Shown one piece after another: positions 9,071-16,182 of a stretch of DNA of 32,430 bases. Made by a program: the position numbers and the translations under genes. Origin of the DNA: an uncultured Lachnospiraceae bacterium (lineage in GTDB: Bacteria; Bacillota; Clostridia; Lachnospirales; Lachnospiraceae); the NCBI GenBank assembly GCA_910586755.1, contig CAJUJM010000092.1, positions 1-32,430 on the forward strand, written 5' to 3'. Below the pieces are notes generated by a model. The model was not told the origin of the DNA and searched no databases. It saw only the letters and a program-made list of their open reading frames with translations. How positions within the stretch are numbered: the first letter of the stretch is position 1; each line of letters opens with the position of its first letter.

Positions 9071-10042
9071 ATGGAGAAGAGATTTGACGTTATTGGGGTA
9101 GAAAACCCAATTATGGACTTTGCAGTCAGCATCAACCATTTGCCAAAGACAGATTCCATGAGCATTATGCACGATTATTTGTGGCAGTCCGGCGGAAATG
9201 CATCTTCCGCCGTGGTTGCCCTGGCCCGGCTGGGAGCGTCCTGCAGTATGCTGGGGGTAGTGGGTACGGACCCCTTTGGGAAATTCTGCCGGGATGATAT
9301 GGTAAGACACCAGGTAGACGTATCCCATCTATACACCCAAGAAGGTGATACTACATTTACCATCTGTCTGGCAGAGAATGAGACAAAAGGCCGAAGCTTT
9401 ATCGGACATATGGGAGTCAACGGGGCGCTGACAGAGGAGCAGGTAGACGAAGATTTTATTGCCAGCGCAAGATATCTGCATACCAGTATGATTGAGTGTT
9501 CTGCCAAGAAAAAAGCCATAGAATATGCGAAAAAGCATGGAGTTCTGGTATCTGTGGATGGAGGCAGCTATACAGATGAAGCGCCGTTTATCATGGAAAA
9601 TGCAGACATCCTTATCATATCGGAAGAATTTTATTATGCAGTCTTTTCGGATGATCAATTTGAAAAAAACTGTAAAAAGCTGCTGGAAAAGGGTCCTGGG
9701 ATCGCCATTGTAACATTAGGATCCCAAGGCTGTGCAGGCGCGGATGATACAGGAAATACGTTCCGGCTGCCTCCTTTTTCCGGATATCCTATCATAGATA
9801 CTACGGGAGCCGGAGATGTGTTCCATGGCGGATTTGTTTATGCCCACAGCCAGGGCTGGGATACAAAGACTTGTGCCAGGTTTGCCAGCGCTGTTTCCTA
9901 CATAAATTGTACCAGTCTAGGGGGAAGAGTGGGAATCCCTGACAGAAAGATGGTGGATGAGTTTTTGGAAACAGGAAAGATTGATTATACAGATATTGAA
10001 CCGCGCCGGGAATTTTACCGCAATGTGATGAGCTTTCAGTAA
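9071..10042 (+). CDS. PfkB-family carbohydrate kinase
   Basis: This 323-residue ribokinase-fold sugar kinase carries the C-terminal PfkB signature TTGAGDVFHGGF with catalytic Asp249. It also has the N-terminal sugar-binding GGNASSAVVALARLGA motif near residue 40. It phosphorylates a ketose or related sugar with ATP in the cytosol. Placed directly after the aldolase, it most likely supplies the phosphoketose that the aldolase cuts. The substrate could be a tagatose-, fructose- or rare-ketose-like molecule. The ATG follows AGAAGGAGAAG. The intergenic gaps are 12 nt upstream and 15 nt downstream, consistent with tight co-expression. Confidence 0.94.
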   Translation: MEKRFDVIGVENPIMDFAVSINHLPKTDSMSIMHDYLWQSGGNASSAVVALARLGASCSMLGVVGTDPFGKFCRDDMVRHQVDVSHLYTQEGDTTFTICLAENETKGRSFIGHMGVNGALTEEQVDEDFIASARYLHTSMIECSAKKKAIEYAKKHGVLVSVDGGSYTDEAPFIMENADILIISEEFYYAVFSDDQFEKNCKKLLEKGPGIAIVTLGSQGCAGADDTGNTFRLPPFSGYPIIDTTGAGDVFHGGFVYAHSQGWDTKTCARFASAVSYINCTSLGGRVGIPDRKMVDEFLETGKIDYTDIEPRREFYRNVMSFQ

Positions 10043-10057
10043 GGAGATATGACGAAT

Positions 10058-10441
10058 ATGGCAGGATTTAGAAGCTCCCATGTGGGGCTGCATGTGAAAG
10101 ATTTAGATCGCAGCGTTTCCTTCTATCAGGATGTGCTGGGATTTACCCTGGTGAGCAGCATTGAACTGAAGGGCGGGCCCAGGATCGCTTTTGTAGAAAT
10201 ACCGGAACAATTTTTGCTGGAGCTGGTGGAAAACAGAGACATGCCAGTAAAAGCAGACGGTCCCTTTGAGCACGTATGCTTCCGGGTGGAAAGCTTTGAG
10301 GAAAGCTTCCAGAGTCTCAGAAAGCAGGGGATCGAATTTGAGACAGATATGCTGTTTTTCAGGGAATTTTGGGATCACGGAATGAAGTTCGCATTTTTCA
10401 GAGGTCCGGATGGGGAACGTTTGGAGATTGCGGAATATTGA
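10058..10441 (+). CDS. VOC (glyoxalase/dioxygenase superfamily) protein
   Basis: This 127-residue single-unit VOC protein has two beta-alpha-beta-beta-beta modules. The four metal-ligand positions of the superfamily are present: His8, Glu55, His72 and Glu123, giving the H/E/H/E set of glyoxalase I and methylmalonyl-CoA epimerase. I prefer the ATG at 10058 over that at 10049, because AAGGAG at 10041-10046 leaves only two nt before the earlier codon and eleven before this one. The function could be an epimerase, isomerase or lyase, or detoxification of a reactive aldehyde from the aldolase step. The sequence does not decide. Confidence 0.87.
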   Translation: MAGFRSSHVGLHVKDLDRSVSFYQDVLGFTLVSSIELKGGPRIAFVEIPEQFLLELVENRDMPVKADGPFEHVCFRVESFEESFQSLRKQGIEFETDMLFFREFWDHGMKFAFFRGPDGERLEIAEY

Positions 10442-10452
10442 GAGGAAGAGAT

Positions 10453-11589
10453 ATGGATCAGAAACAGTATCAGGAATTACGAAAAAGTCTTGTAGAAGGA
10501 GAAAAAAAGATTTGCATAGATGGTGTGGAGATCTGTGTGAGAAACTGCCGGGACAGAAAAGAAGGCTATTTGGATCCAAGGACAGAGGCAGCTGCCAGGC
10601 TGACAAGACAGGATTTTGAGAGCCATCCGGAAACCATTGATCCGGAGCTGCTCCGCAACCAGGACAAGCTTTTGGGGATGAGTAATCCTGATGGCCACAG
10701 CCTGTTAGAACAGATGCGTTACCAGTTTGGCTGGAGGACTATGGATCGGAGCAAAGGGATCTTGACCAGGTCTGTGAAGGCGGAGACAGAAGAATATACC
10801 GGGATCCGGTGGATCTATACACCGGAAAGCGGTAGAAAAGAAAAGCCATGTTTTATATTTATCCATGGCGGAGGATTTTTCGGAGGCGATACTATGACAG
10901 TGGAAAGTCAGTGCAAACATTTGGCGGAGCTGGCGGACGCTGTGGTAGTGTCGGTGGACTATCCGCTTTCACCGGAGGCGAAATACCCGGCGGCATTTCA
11001 CATGTGCTATGACACTTTGACATGGGCACATGAGCATGCCAGGGAGCTGGGGATTGCCAGAGACGCTATTGCAGTGGCAGGTGACAGTGCCGGAGGAACA
11101 TTGTCAGCAGCAGTTGTTTTAAGAGATCGGGCGGAGGGAAACCATTACATTTCCTATGCCGGGCTTATCTATCCGTCAGTGATCTGGGAATATGGTAAGT
11201 CCATGGAATACAGAGATTTGTGGAAAGAGGAGCTGTATGATAACCGGGGAAATGATGCTTTCATTAAAGATCAGATATCGTTAATCGGAAGGACAAAAGA
11301 AAACGTAAAAAAATGGTATCTGAAGGAGGGTGAAAATACCGATAGCTCTTATATCAATCCAATTTCAGGGGAATTAAAAGGCTTTCCAAAGACGCTGATT
11401 ATGACGGCGGAATACGATTTTTTACGTCCGGAATGTGAGTTATTTACAAGGATGCTGCGAAAACAGGGCGTGGATGTGCGTCATATCCGGTATGGCGGGA
11501 TTGTTCACGGTACATTTGACCGTTTAGGCTATGCGCCTCAGGTGGAAGATATGCTGGCGGAGATGGCAAATGATATTAATTTTTTGTGA
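10453..11589 (+). CDS. Alpha/beta hydrolase, HSL-type esterase family
   Basis: This 378-residue protein has an N-terminal cap region of about 120 residues and an alpha/beta-hydrolase-3 domain. The oxyanion motif HGGG starts at residue 138. The nucleophile motif GDSAGG places Ser212, the acid is Asp322 in AEYDFLRPE, and the base is His352 in IVHGTFD. This is the hormone-sensitive-lipase-like esterase pattern. I saw no signal peptide, so it is cytosolic. A longer in-frame start at 10369 lies inside the VOC gene and is rejected. The ATG at 10453 follows GAGGAAGAG. In a sugar operon it probably removes an acyl group (acetyl or aromatic) from the imported sugar or from an intermediate. This is inference from family and context. 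Confidence 0.9.
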   Translation: MDQKQYQELRKSLVEGEKKICIDGVEICVRNCRDRKEGYLDPRTEAAARLTRQDFESHPETIDPELLRNQDKLLGMSNPDGHSLLEQMRYQFGWRTMDRSKGILTRSVKAETEEYTGIRWIYTPESGRKEKPCFIFIHGGGFFGGDTMTVESQCKHLAELADAVVVSVDYPLSPEAKYPAAFHMCYDTLTWAHEHARELGIARDAIAVAGDSAGGTLSAAVVLRDRAEGNHYISYAGLIYPSVIWEYGKSMEYRDLWKEELYDNRGNDAFIKDQISLIGRTKENVKKWYLKEGENTDSSYINPISGELKGFPKTLIMTAEYDFLRPECELFTRMLRKQGVDVRHIRYGGIVHGTFDRLGYAPQVEDMLAEMANDINFL

Positions 11590-11601
11590 AAAGGAGAAGA
11601 A

Positions 11602-12105
11602 ATGAGAAAGATCAAGGTTCAGAAACTGACAGATGAAGGGTTCCGAAAATACGGTGTATTTCAGGATTTAACAAACAATGCACAGATGGCTGAGCGGGTG
11701 ATTCCCTGCGGAACTTTTTACCCGGATCTTTTAACGCTGGATTTTGGAAAGACCACCCTTCCCACTGTTTCCTGCTGCCATGTACATAAGCAGGACAGGA
11801 TGGTGGTGGACTTTTTAGAGTATCACCAGTACACTTGCGAAGGTTTGGTTGCACTGGATGATGACGTGGTGATCTATGTGGGAGTGCCGGAAATGGGCGC
11901 TTTGAAAATTGAGAATATAGAGGCGTTTTATCTGCCCAGGCATACATTTATAAAGTTTAATCCCATGATCATTCACGGCGGACAGTTTCCGGTGCATCAG
12001 GAGGAAGCTCATTTGATTTGTATGCTGCCGGGCCGCACATTTAATAATGATATGGTGAGCCGGGTAATTACAGATGAGAGTGAAAAAGGGGAATTGGTTT
12101 TATAA
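11602..12105 (+). CDS. AllA-like cupin (ureidoglycolate lyase family-like)
   Basis: This 167-residue cupin-fold protein resembles ureidoglycolate lyase (AllA). It starts with a KLTDEGFRKYG segment. The core carries EYHQYTCEGLVALDDDVVIYV, then IEAFYLPRHTFIKF and IIHGG. The AllA-like spacing of EYH, the LDDDV strand and the later His is visible, but the sequence is diverged. No other purine or allantoin catabolic genes are in the window, so ureidoglycolate is an unlikely substrate. A sugar isomerase or lyase role within the operon is equally possible, since some lyxose isomerases are also cupins. The ATG follows AAAGGAGAAG. It sits 12 nt from the esterase and 11 nt from isomerase copy 2. Confidence 0.65.
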   Translation: MRKIKVQKLTDEGFRKYGVFQDLTNNAQMAERVIPCGTFYPDLLTLDFGKTTLPTVSCCHVHKQDRMVVDFLEYHQYTCEGLVALDDDVVIYVGVPEMGALKIENIEAFYLPRHTFIKFNPMIIHGGQFPVHQEEAHLICMLPGRTFNNDMVSRVITDESEKGELVL

Positions 12106-12116
12106 GGAGGATATTC

Positions 12117-13508
12117 ATGAATCAGCATAAGGTTGTTTTAGGAATAGCACCGACAAAGAGAAGTTTTTTGAGCATGGAGGAAGCGCTCCGGCAGAAGAAA
12201 CGTTTTATGTGTGTGATTGAAAAGATCCTCCCGGAAACGGTAGAGCTTGTGACCATTGACGATATCAGTGAAAATGGAATTTGCTGGAACACAGAGGAGA
12301 CCAGGCAGATCACAGAGAAATTTCAACATACAGGGATCGATGCATTGTTTATCCCATTCTGTGACTTCGGCGAAGAACAGGTGGCAGCAAAAATTGCATC
12401 CTCTTTCCACAATATTCCTGTATTGATTTGGGGAGCAAGAGATGAACGTCCAAATACGGATGAGAGCAGGGGGCGGGATACTCAGTGCGGCATGTTTGCT
12501 GCTACCAAGGTACTTCGAAGGCACGGCGTAGTTTACAGCTACATTTACAATTGCGAGACTGAGAGCAGGGAGTTTGCAGAAGGGTATGACTGCTTTATCC
12601 GCGTGGCCGCTGTTTTAAAAACATTAAAGACACTTAGGATTGCGAAGATCGGCAGCCGTCCGGAGCCGTTTATGAGCGTTATGACCAATGAGGCGGATCT
12701 GCTGAAACGGTTTGGAATCACCGTAGTTCCCGTATCTCCTGCTGAGATAAGCAATGGCGCAGAGAAAATTGTAGAAGAAAATGGAAAAGAATTTCAGGAA
12801 TACTATCAGGACCTGATTACCAGAATGGATACTTCAGCTATGGAAGAGAAAAAAGTGAAGCTGGCGGCGGCTGTGAAAATGTCTCTTTCTGGTATTATGC
12901 AGGAGAAAGAGTGCAGCGTGGGAGCGTTTGAGTGCTGGTCAGCCTTTCCTGCATTGATTGGCGTATGTCCATGCGTGGTTCTTGGGGAGATGGCTGATAT
13001 GGGATTTCCTCTTTCCTGTGAGACAGATGTCAACGGCGCTGTGACGCTGGCCATCTTACAGGCGTGCAACTTATGGCAGGAGCCGCCGTTTTTAGCTGAT
13101 TTGACTATCCGACATCCTGAGAATGATAATGCAGAGCTTTTGTGGCACTGCGGCCCCTTCCCGTATTCGTTAAAGGCAGAGGACAGCAGAGCAAGGCTGG
13201 TGGACGGCCAGGAAAGATTCAGACTGCGTGACGGTCACATTTCTGTGTGCCGCTTTGATGATGCAGAGGGCAACTATTATCTGTTTGCAGGAGAAGGCGA
13301 CACGGTAGAAGGACCGGAAACCAACGGTACTTATATGTATCTGGAAGTGGACGACTGGAAACGCTGGGAAGAAAAATTAATGTTTGGCCCATATATCCAC
13401 CACCTGGGATGTGCTTATGGAAATTACAAAAAGGTATTTCGGGAAGCAGCCCGTTATCTGGATATCATCTTTGATGACGCAGATGTTCCCGGGGTCCCCG
13501 GTTTATAG
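12117..13508 (+). CDS. L-fucose/L-arabinose isomerase-like protein (copy 2)
   Basis: This 463-residue paralogue of the protein at 6708-8198 shares the landmarks RDTQCGMFA, GSRP near the middle, SCETD, TIRHPENDNAELLWHCGPF and a terminal FGPYIHHLG segment. It is about 33 residues shorter, with losses mainly in the central linker after the NE motif (EADLLKRFGI). The core acidic and His residues are kept, so it is not obviously inactive. The two copies may be subunits of one hetero-oligomer, or act on two epimeric sugars or at two steps. The ATG follows AAGGAGG. It is the last gene of the operon and is followed by a strong terminator. Confidence 0.8.
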   Translation: MNQHKVVLGIAPTKRSFLSMEEALRQKKRFMCVIEKILPETVELVTIDDISENGICWNTEETRQITEKFQHTGIDALFIPFCDFGEEQVAAKIASSFHNIPVLIWGARDERPNTDESRGRDTQCGMFAATKVLRRHGVVYSYIYNCETESREFAEGYDCFIRVAAVLKTLKTLRIAKIGSRPEPFMSVMTNEADLLKRFGITVVPVSPAEISNGAEKIVEENGKEFQEYYQDLITRMDTSAMEEKKVKLAAAVKMSLSGIMQEKECSVGAFECWSAFPALIGVCPCVVLGEMADMGFPLSCETDVNGAVTLAILQACNLWQEPPFLADLTIRHPENDNAELLWHCGPFPYSLKAEDSRARLVDGQERFRLRDGHISVCRFDDAEGNYYLFAGEGDTVEGPETNGTYMYLEVDDWKRWEEKLMFGPYIHHLGCAYGNYKKVFREAARYLDIIFDDADVPGVPGL

Positions 13509-13583
13509 CTGACAGCTGGAGAGCCCTGTTTATGAGGGACGGGACATAAGGATTGAGAAAAAAGAATAGATAAGTTTCGCAGG

Positions 13584-13636
13584 ACTGCTGCTTTGGTAAG
13601 GATTTGGACTTCTGAAGCGGCAGTTTTTTGTTTTTT
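13584..13636 (+). terminator. Rho-independent terminator of the sugar operon
   Basis: A 10-bp stem (13584-13593 with 13615-13624, one G-U pair, 21-nt loop) is followed by a T-run TTTTTTGTTTTTT. It lies 76 nt after the stop of isomerase copy 2 and should end the long plus-strand transcript. Confidence 0.82.
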
Positions 13637-13709
13637 AAAAGCAGATAGCCGGAGTGCTGGCGAGTAACGGAATTAATATAAAGTTTTTACGAAATTCAGA
13701 TAAAAACTA

Positions 13710-13738
13710 TTTAATTTAACCAAGTTTTTGGTTATACT
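13710..13738 (+). promoter_or_regulatory. Promoter with overlapping inverted-repeat operator for the AAA ATPase
   Basis: The -10 is TATACT at 13733-13738, with a weak -35 TTTAAT at 13710-13715 and a 17-nt spacer. A perfect 7-bp inverted repeat, TAACCAA-GTTT-TTGGTTA (13717-13734), fills the spacer and overlaps the -10. It is well placed as a repressor site. This lies in the 308-base stretch 13509-13816, which holds no gene. Confidence 0.6.
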
Positions 13739-13757
13739 AATATTACAATGAAAATCC

Positions 13758-13774
13758 GCCGCCGATTAGGCGGC
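13758..13774 (+). repeat. 5'-leader hairpin before the AAA ATPase
   Basis: GCCGCC and GGCGGC pair perfectly across the 5-nt loop GATTA. The hairpin would lie near the 5' end of the transcript, about 40 nt before the ATG, and leaves the ribosome binding site free. It could stabilise the mRNA. No anti-terminator partner is seen. Confidence 0.55.
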
Positions 13775-13816
13775 ATGCATTCAGGTTTATTTAGTAAAAG
13801 CGAAGGGAGAGAGGGT

Positions 13817-15016
13817 ATGATCATCAGACCATATTATATGGAAAGGCTAAGAACCTACCGGGACATGCCGCTTGTGAAAATATTGGCCGGAATCCGTCGC
13901 TGCGGCAAATCCACCATTTTGGAAATGCTGCGGGACGATCTCTTAAGCTGTGGTATTCATACAGATCACATTATCAGGATACGTTATACTTCTGAGGACT
14001 TGGATGACGGCATGACGGACAAAGACATGTACAATACCATTAAAGAGAAAATGACTGGAAGTGGACGGTACTATCTCTTATTGGATGAGGTACAGGAAAT
14101 AGACGGATGGGAAAAGGCTGTCAACAGCCTTCTTGAGAATGCAGACACGGATATCTACGTAACCGGCTCTAATTCAAAGCTGATGTCTGGTGAAATATCC
14201 ACCTATCTAACAGGCAGATATGTCTCCATTCCGGTGTATACGTTATCCTTTGCTGAATATCTGGAATTTAAAAAAGAAAGAAATTTTTCTACCAGGGAGC
14301 TTCTGAACGAATATATCCGTATGGGGGGATTTCCAATAGTTGCTTTTGGACAGTTTGACCAGAGGTCAGCGTACCAGATTGTTGAGGGAATCTATCATTC
14401 TGCTATTACCAACGATATTACCAGGAGGCATAATATTGCAAACTTTGCCCTGTTTAACCGAGTGGTAAAATATGTTGTTGAAAATGTAGGCAAGACCTTT
14501 TCCACCAATGCTATCGTAAAATTTCTCAAAAGTGAGGGGCGTTCCCTTTCGGTGGAAGCGGTCTACAACTACCTGGAGTGGCTGGAAAAGGCTTTTGTAA
14601 TTTACCGATGTCCCCGCTATGACCTTCAGGGAAAGTCTGTGCTGAAGACCCAGGAAAAGTTCTATCTTGCAGATTCCTCTTTCAAATACTGCATTCTGGG
14701 TTTCAATCCGAAATCCATTGCCTCCATGCTTGAGAACATTGTGTACTTTGAACTGCGACGAAGGGAGTATGAGGTTTATATTGGAAAAAATGAGGCCAGG
14801 GAGATCGACTTTGTGGCAGTACGGCGAGACGAAAGAATCTACGTTCAGGTATGCCGGGTTTTACCGGAGGAATCCGACCGGGAGGTTGCAAACCTTCTCG
14901 AAATTCGGGATCATTATCCAAAGTATGTAGTGACACTGGATGAATTTGCAGCGGGAAATATTAATGGAGTAAAGATTGTACATCTGGCGGATTTCCTGTT
15001 GAGCGGGGAGTATTAG
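13817..15016 (+). CDS. AAA ATPase with DUF4143-type C-terminal domain
   Basis: This 399-residue protein is of the AAA_14/DUF4143 type. The P-loop GIRRCGKST lies at residues 25-33. The Walker B-like YYLLLDEVQE is near residue 97, the sensor-like VTGSNSKLM near 120, and TLSFAEYLEF near 150. A winged-helix-like middle (FSTNAIVKFLKSEGRS) and a C-terminal nuclease-like segment with EIDFV and YVQVCRVL follow. The family is very common in gut bacteria and its role is unsettled. The ATG at 13817, after GGGAGAGAGGG, matches the usual MIIRP-like N-terminus. The ATG at 13748 in the same frame sits in the leader hairpin region and is rejected. The gene is monocistronic, with its own promoter and terminator. 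Confidence 0.88.
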   Translation: MIIRPYYMERLRTYRDMPLVKILAGIRRCGKSTILEMLRDDLLSCGIHTDHIIRIRYTSEDLDDGMTDKDMYNTIKEKMTGSGRYYLLLDEVQEIDGWEKAVNSLLENADTDIYVTGSNSKLMSGEISTYLTGRYVSIPVYTLSFAEYLEFKKERNFSTRELLNEYIRMGGFPIVAFGQFDQRSAYQIVEGIYHSAITNDITRRHNIANFALFNRVVKYVVENVGKTFSTNAIVKFLKSEGRSLSVEAVYNYLEWLEKAFVIYRCPRYDLQGKSVLKTQEKFYLADSSFKYCILGFNPKSIASMLENIVYFELRRREYEVYIGKNEAREIDFVAVRRDERIYVQVCRVLPEESDREVANLLEIRDHYPKYVVTLDEFAAGNINGVKIVHLADFLLSGEY

Positions 15017-15082
15017 GCGTCAGGACTGTCTTTGAAATATCCAGAGATTTAATACTATATTTCGCATATAAACATATAAATA

Positions 15083-15129
15083 GCGCCAAAGGCAGCCTAA
15101 ATTTTGGGACGGCCTGTGACGCTTTTTTT
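15083..15129 (+). terminator. Terminator after the AAA ATPase gene
   Basis: An imperfect stem of about 15 positions (GCGCCAAAGGCAGCC with the GGACGGCCTGTGACGC arm, four mismatches) is followed by seven T residues. It lies between two convergent genes, 66 nt after the ATPase stop. The outer GCGTCA at 15020-15025 could also pair with TGACGC as an alternative long stem. Confidence 0.65.
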
Positions 15130-15132
15130 CTG

Positions 15133-16071
15133 TTATTGCGACTGAACATCCAGCGGCAGTACATCAAGAGGGAGTCTGGAGGAAAGCTCTCTGAATTTTT
15201 TGGGCGTGACCTCGTAAGCCTTTCTAAAGCAGGACGTAAAATGGCTCTGACTGCAAAAGCCGGCCATATCGGCAATTTCGGAGATACTCAATTCTGAATT
15301 TCTTAATAAATCCATACTTTTATGTAACCGCAGAGAAATTAAATAAGAAAACATAGACTGCCCGGTTACTTTTTTGAAAAAGCGGCAGCATTCGCTACGG
15401 CTGAGGGCAAGTTGCTGCCCAATATCTTCCAGGGTAATTTTTTCGCTGTAGTGCTGCTGCATGTACTGGACAATTACTTTCAAACGGTCATTATCCACGG
15501 ATTCGGCAGGCTTTGGTGTAGTGGAGTAACGATTCAGAAGCTGAATGGTGATCCGCCATATTTTGATAATTTCCATATAAACATCCAGTTCCATGTAATC
15601 GGGATTTTCCTTCAAAAGCTTCTGTATTGCCCGCAGGGATTCCAGAAGGATAAGGGAGGCCGGAGTGTGCCGGGAAATGAGAACAGCCTGGGGAAAGGGG
15701 TGTTGCAGGACAGGCTCCAGGTATTTCAGGAAAATCCGGCTGTGCTCGTCCGCACAGATAAAGGACGGAGGGATGTCAATACAGAAATAGGAAGCAGGGG
15801 CTTTCGTTGTTCCTTTGGATAAATGAATTTGCTGGATATTGATAAATATACCGTTTCCTTCCGTAACACGGTAGGAGCGGTTAGGCAGCAAAAAATCGAC
15901 GGATCCTTCCGTTACCAGGCAGTATTGAAACGCTTCGTGCCAGTGCCAGTTGACGTAATCATAGGTGTCCGGAGTAAAAGAGGTAAAAAAGGCAGAAATG
16001 GGCAGTCCGGGAAGGACAGCCTTGATTAGTTCCTCTTTATTGTCTGAGAATCGAATGTTTTTTGCAATCAT
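15133..16071 (-). CDS. AraC-family transcriptional regulator (divergent from dpaL)
   Basis: This 312-residue regulator has an N-terminal cupin sensor domain (WHWHEAFQYCLVTEG near residue 40, then a SYRVTEGNGIFINI strand). The C-terminal 100 residues carry two AraC helix-turn-helices: ITLEDIGQQLALSRSECCRFFKK, split by the usual GQS turn, and ISEIADMAGFCSQSHFTSCFRK ending in TPKKFR. I chose the ATG at 16071 because GAGG lies 6 nt upstream. A TTG at 16083 in the same frame would bury that site. It is transcribed divergently from the diaminopropionate ammonia-lyase operon, with 111 nt between the starts, and is its probable activator. The inducer is unknown, perhaps diaminopropionate or its acyl derivative. 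Confidence 0.9.
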   Translation of the reverse strand: MIAKNIRFSDNKEELIKAVLPGLPISAFFTSFTPDTYDYVNWHWHEAFQYCLVTEGSVDFLLPNRSYRVTEGNGIFINIQQIHLSKGTTKAPASYFCIDIPPSFICADEHSRIFLKYLEPVLQHPFPQAVLISRHTPASLILLESLRAIQKLLKENPDYMELDVYMEIIKIWRITIQLLNRYSTTPKPAESVDNDRLKVIVQYMQQHYSEKITLEDIGQQLALSRSECCRFFKKVTGQSMFSYLISLRLHKSMDLLRNSELSISEIADMAGFCSQSHFTSCFRKAYEVTPKKFRELSSRLPLDVLPLDVQSQ

Positions 16072-16132
16072 GATAAACCTCAATATTTTGATAAAACTGG
16101 AGAACGCATTGATATATTTTCCTTATTTTCAT

Positions 16133-16141
16133 TGCTATACT
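16133..16141 (+). promoter_or_regulatory. Extended -10 promoter of the diaminopropionate operon
   Basis: TGCTATACT is an extended -10 element (TG at 16133-16134, TATACT at 16136-16141) about 40 nt before the dpaL ATG. No good -35 lies at 17 nt; a TTGATA is 21 nt away. This suits activation by the divergent AraC protein binding just upstream. Confidence 0.55.
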
Positions 16142-16182
16142 ATTCTTATCATAAAAAAGGGAAAAAAGAAAGGGGAATTTGT

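Noticed and set aside
10369..10452. N-terminal extension of the alpha/beta hydrolase starting at 10369
   Set aside because: It lies fully inside the VOC gene and has no ribosome binding site, while the ATG at 10453 has GAGGAAGAG and fits the family N-terminus.
11602..12105. Gene symbol allA for the cupin
   Set aside because: The resemblance is partial and there is no allantoin pathway in the window, so a symbol would overstate the function.
13748..13816. N-terminal extension of the AAA ATPase from 13748
   Set aside because: It covers the leader hairpin and has no ribosome binding site. The family N-terminus starts at 13817 after GGGAGAGAGGG.
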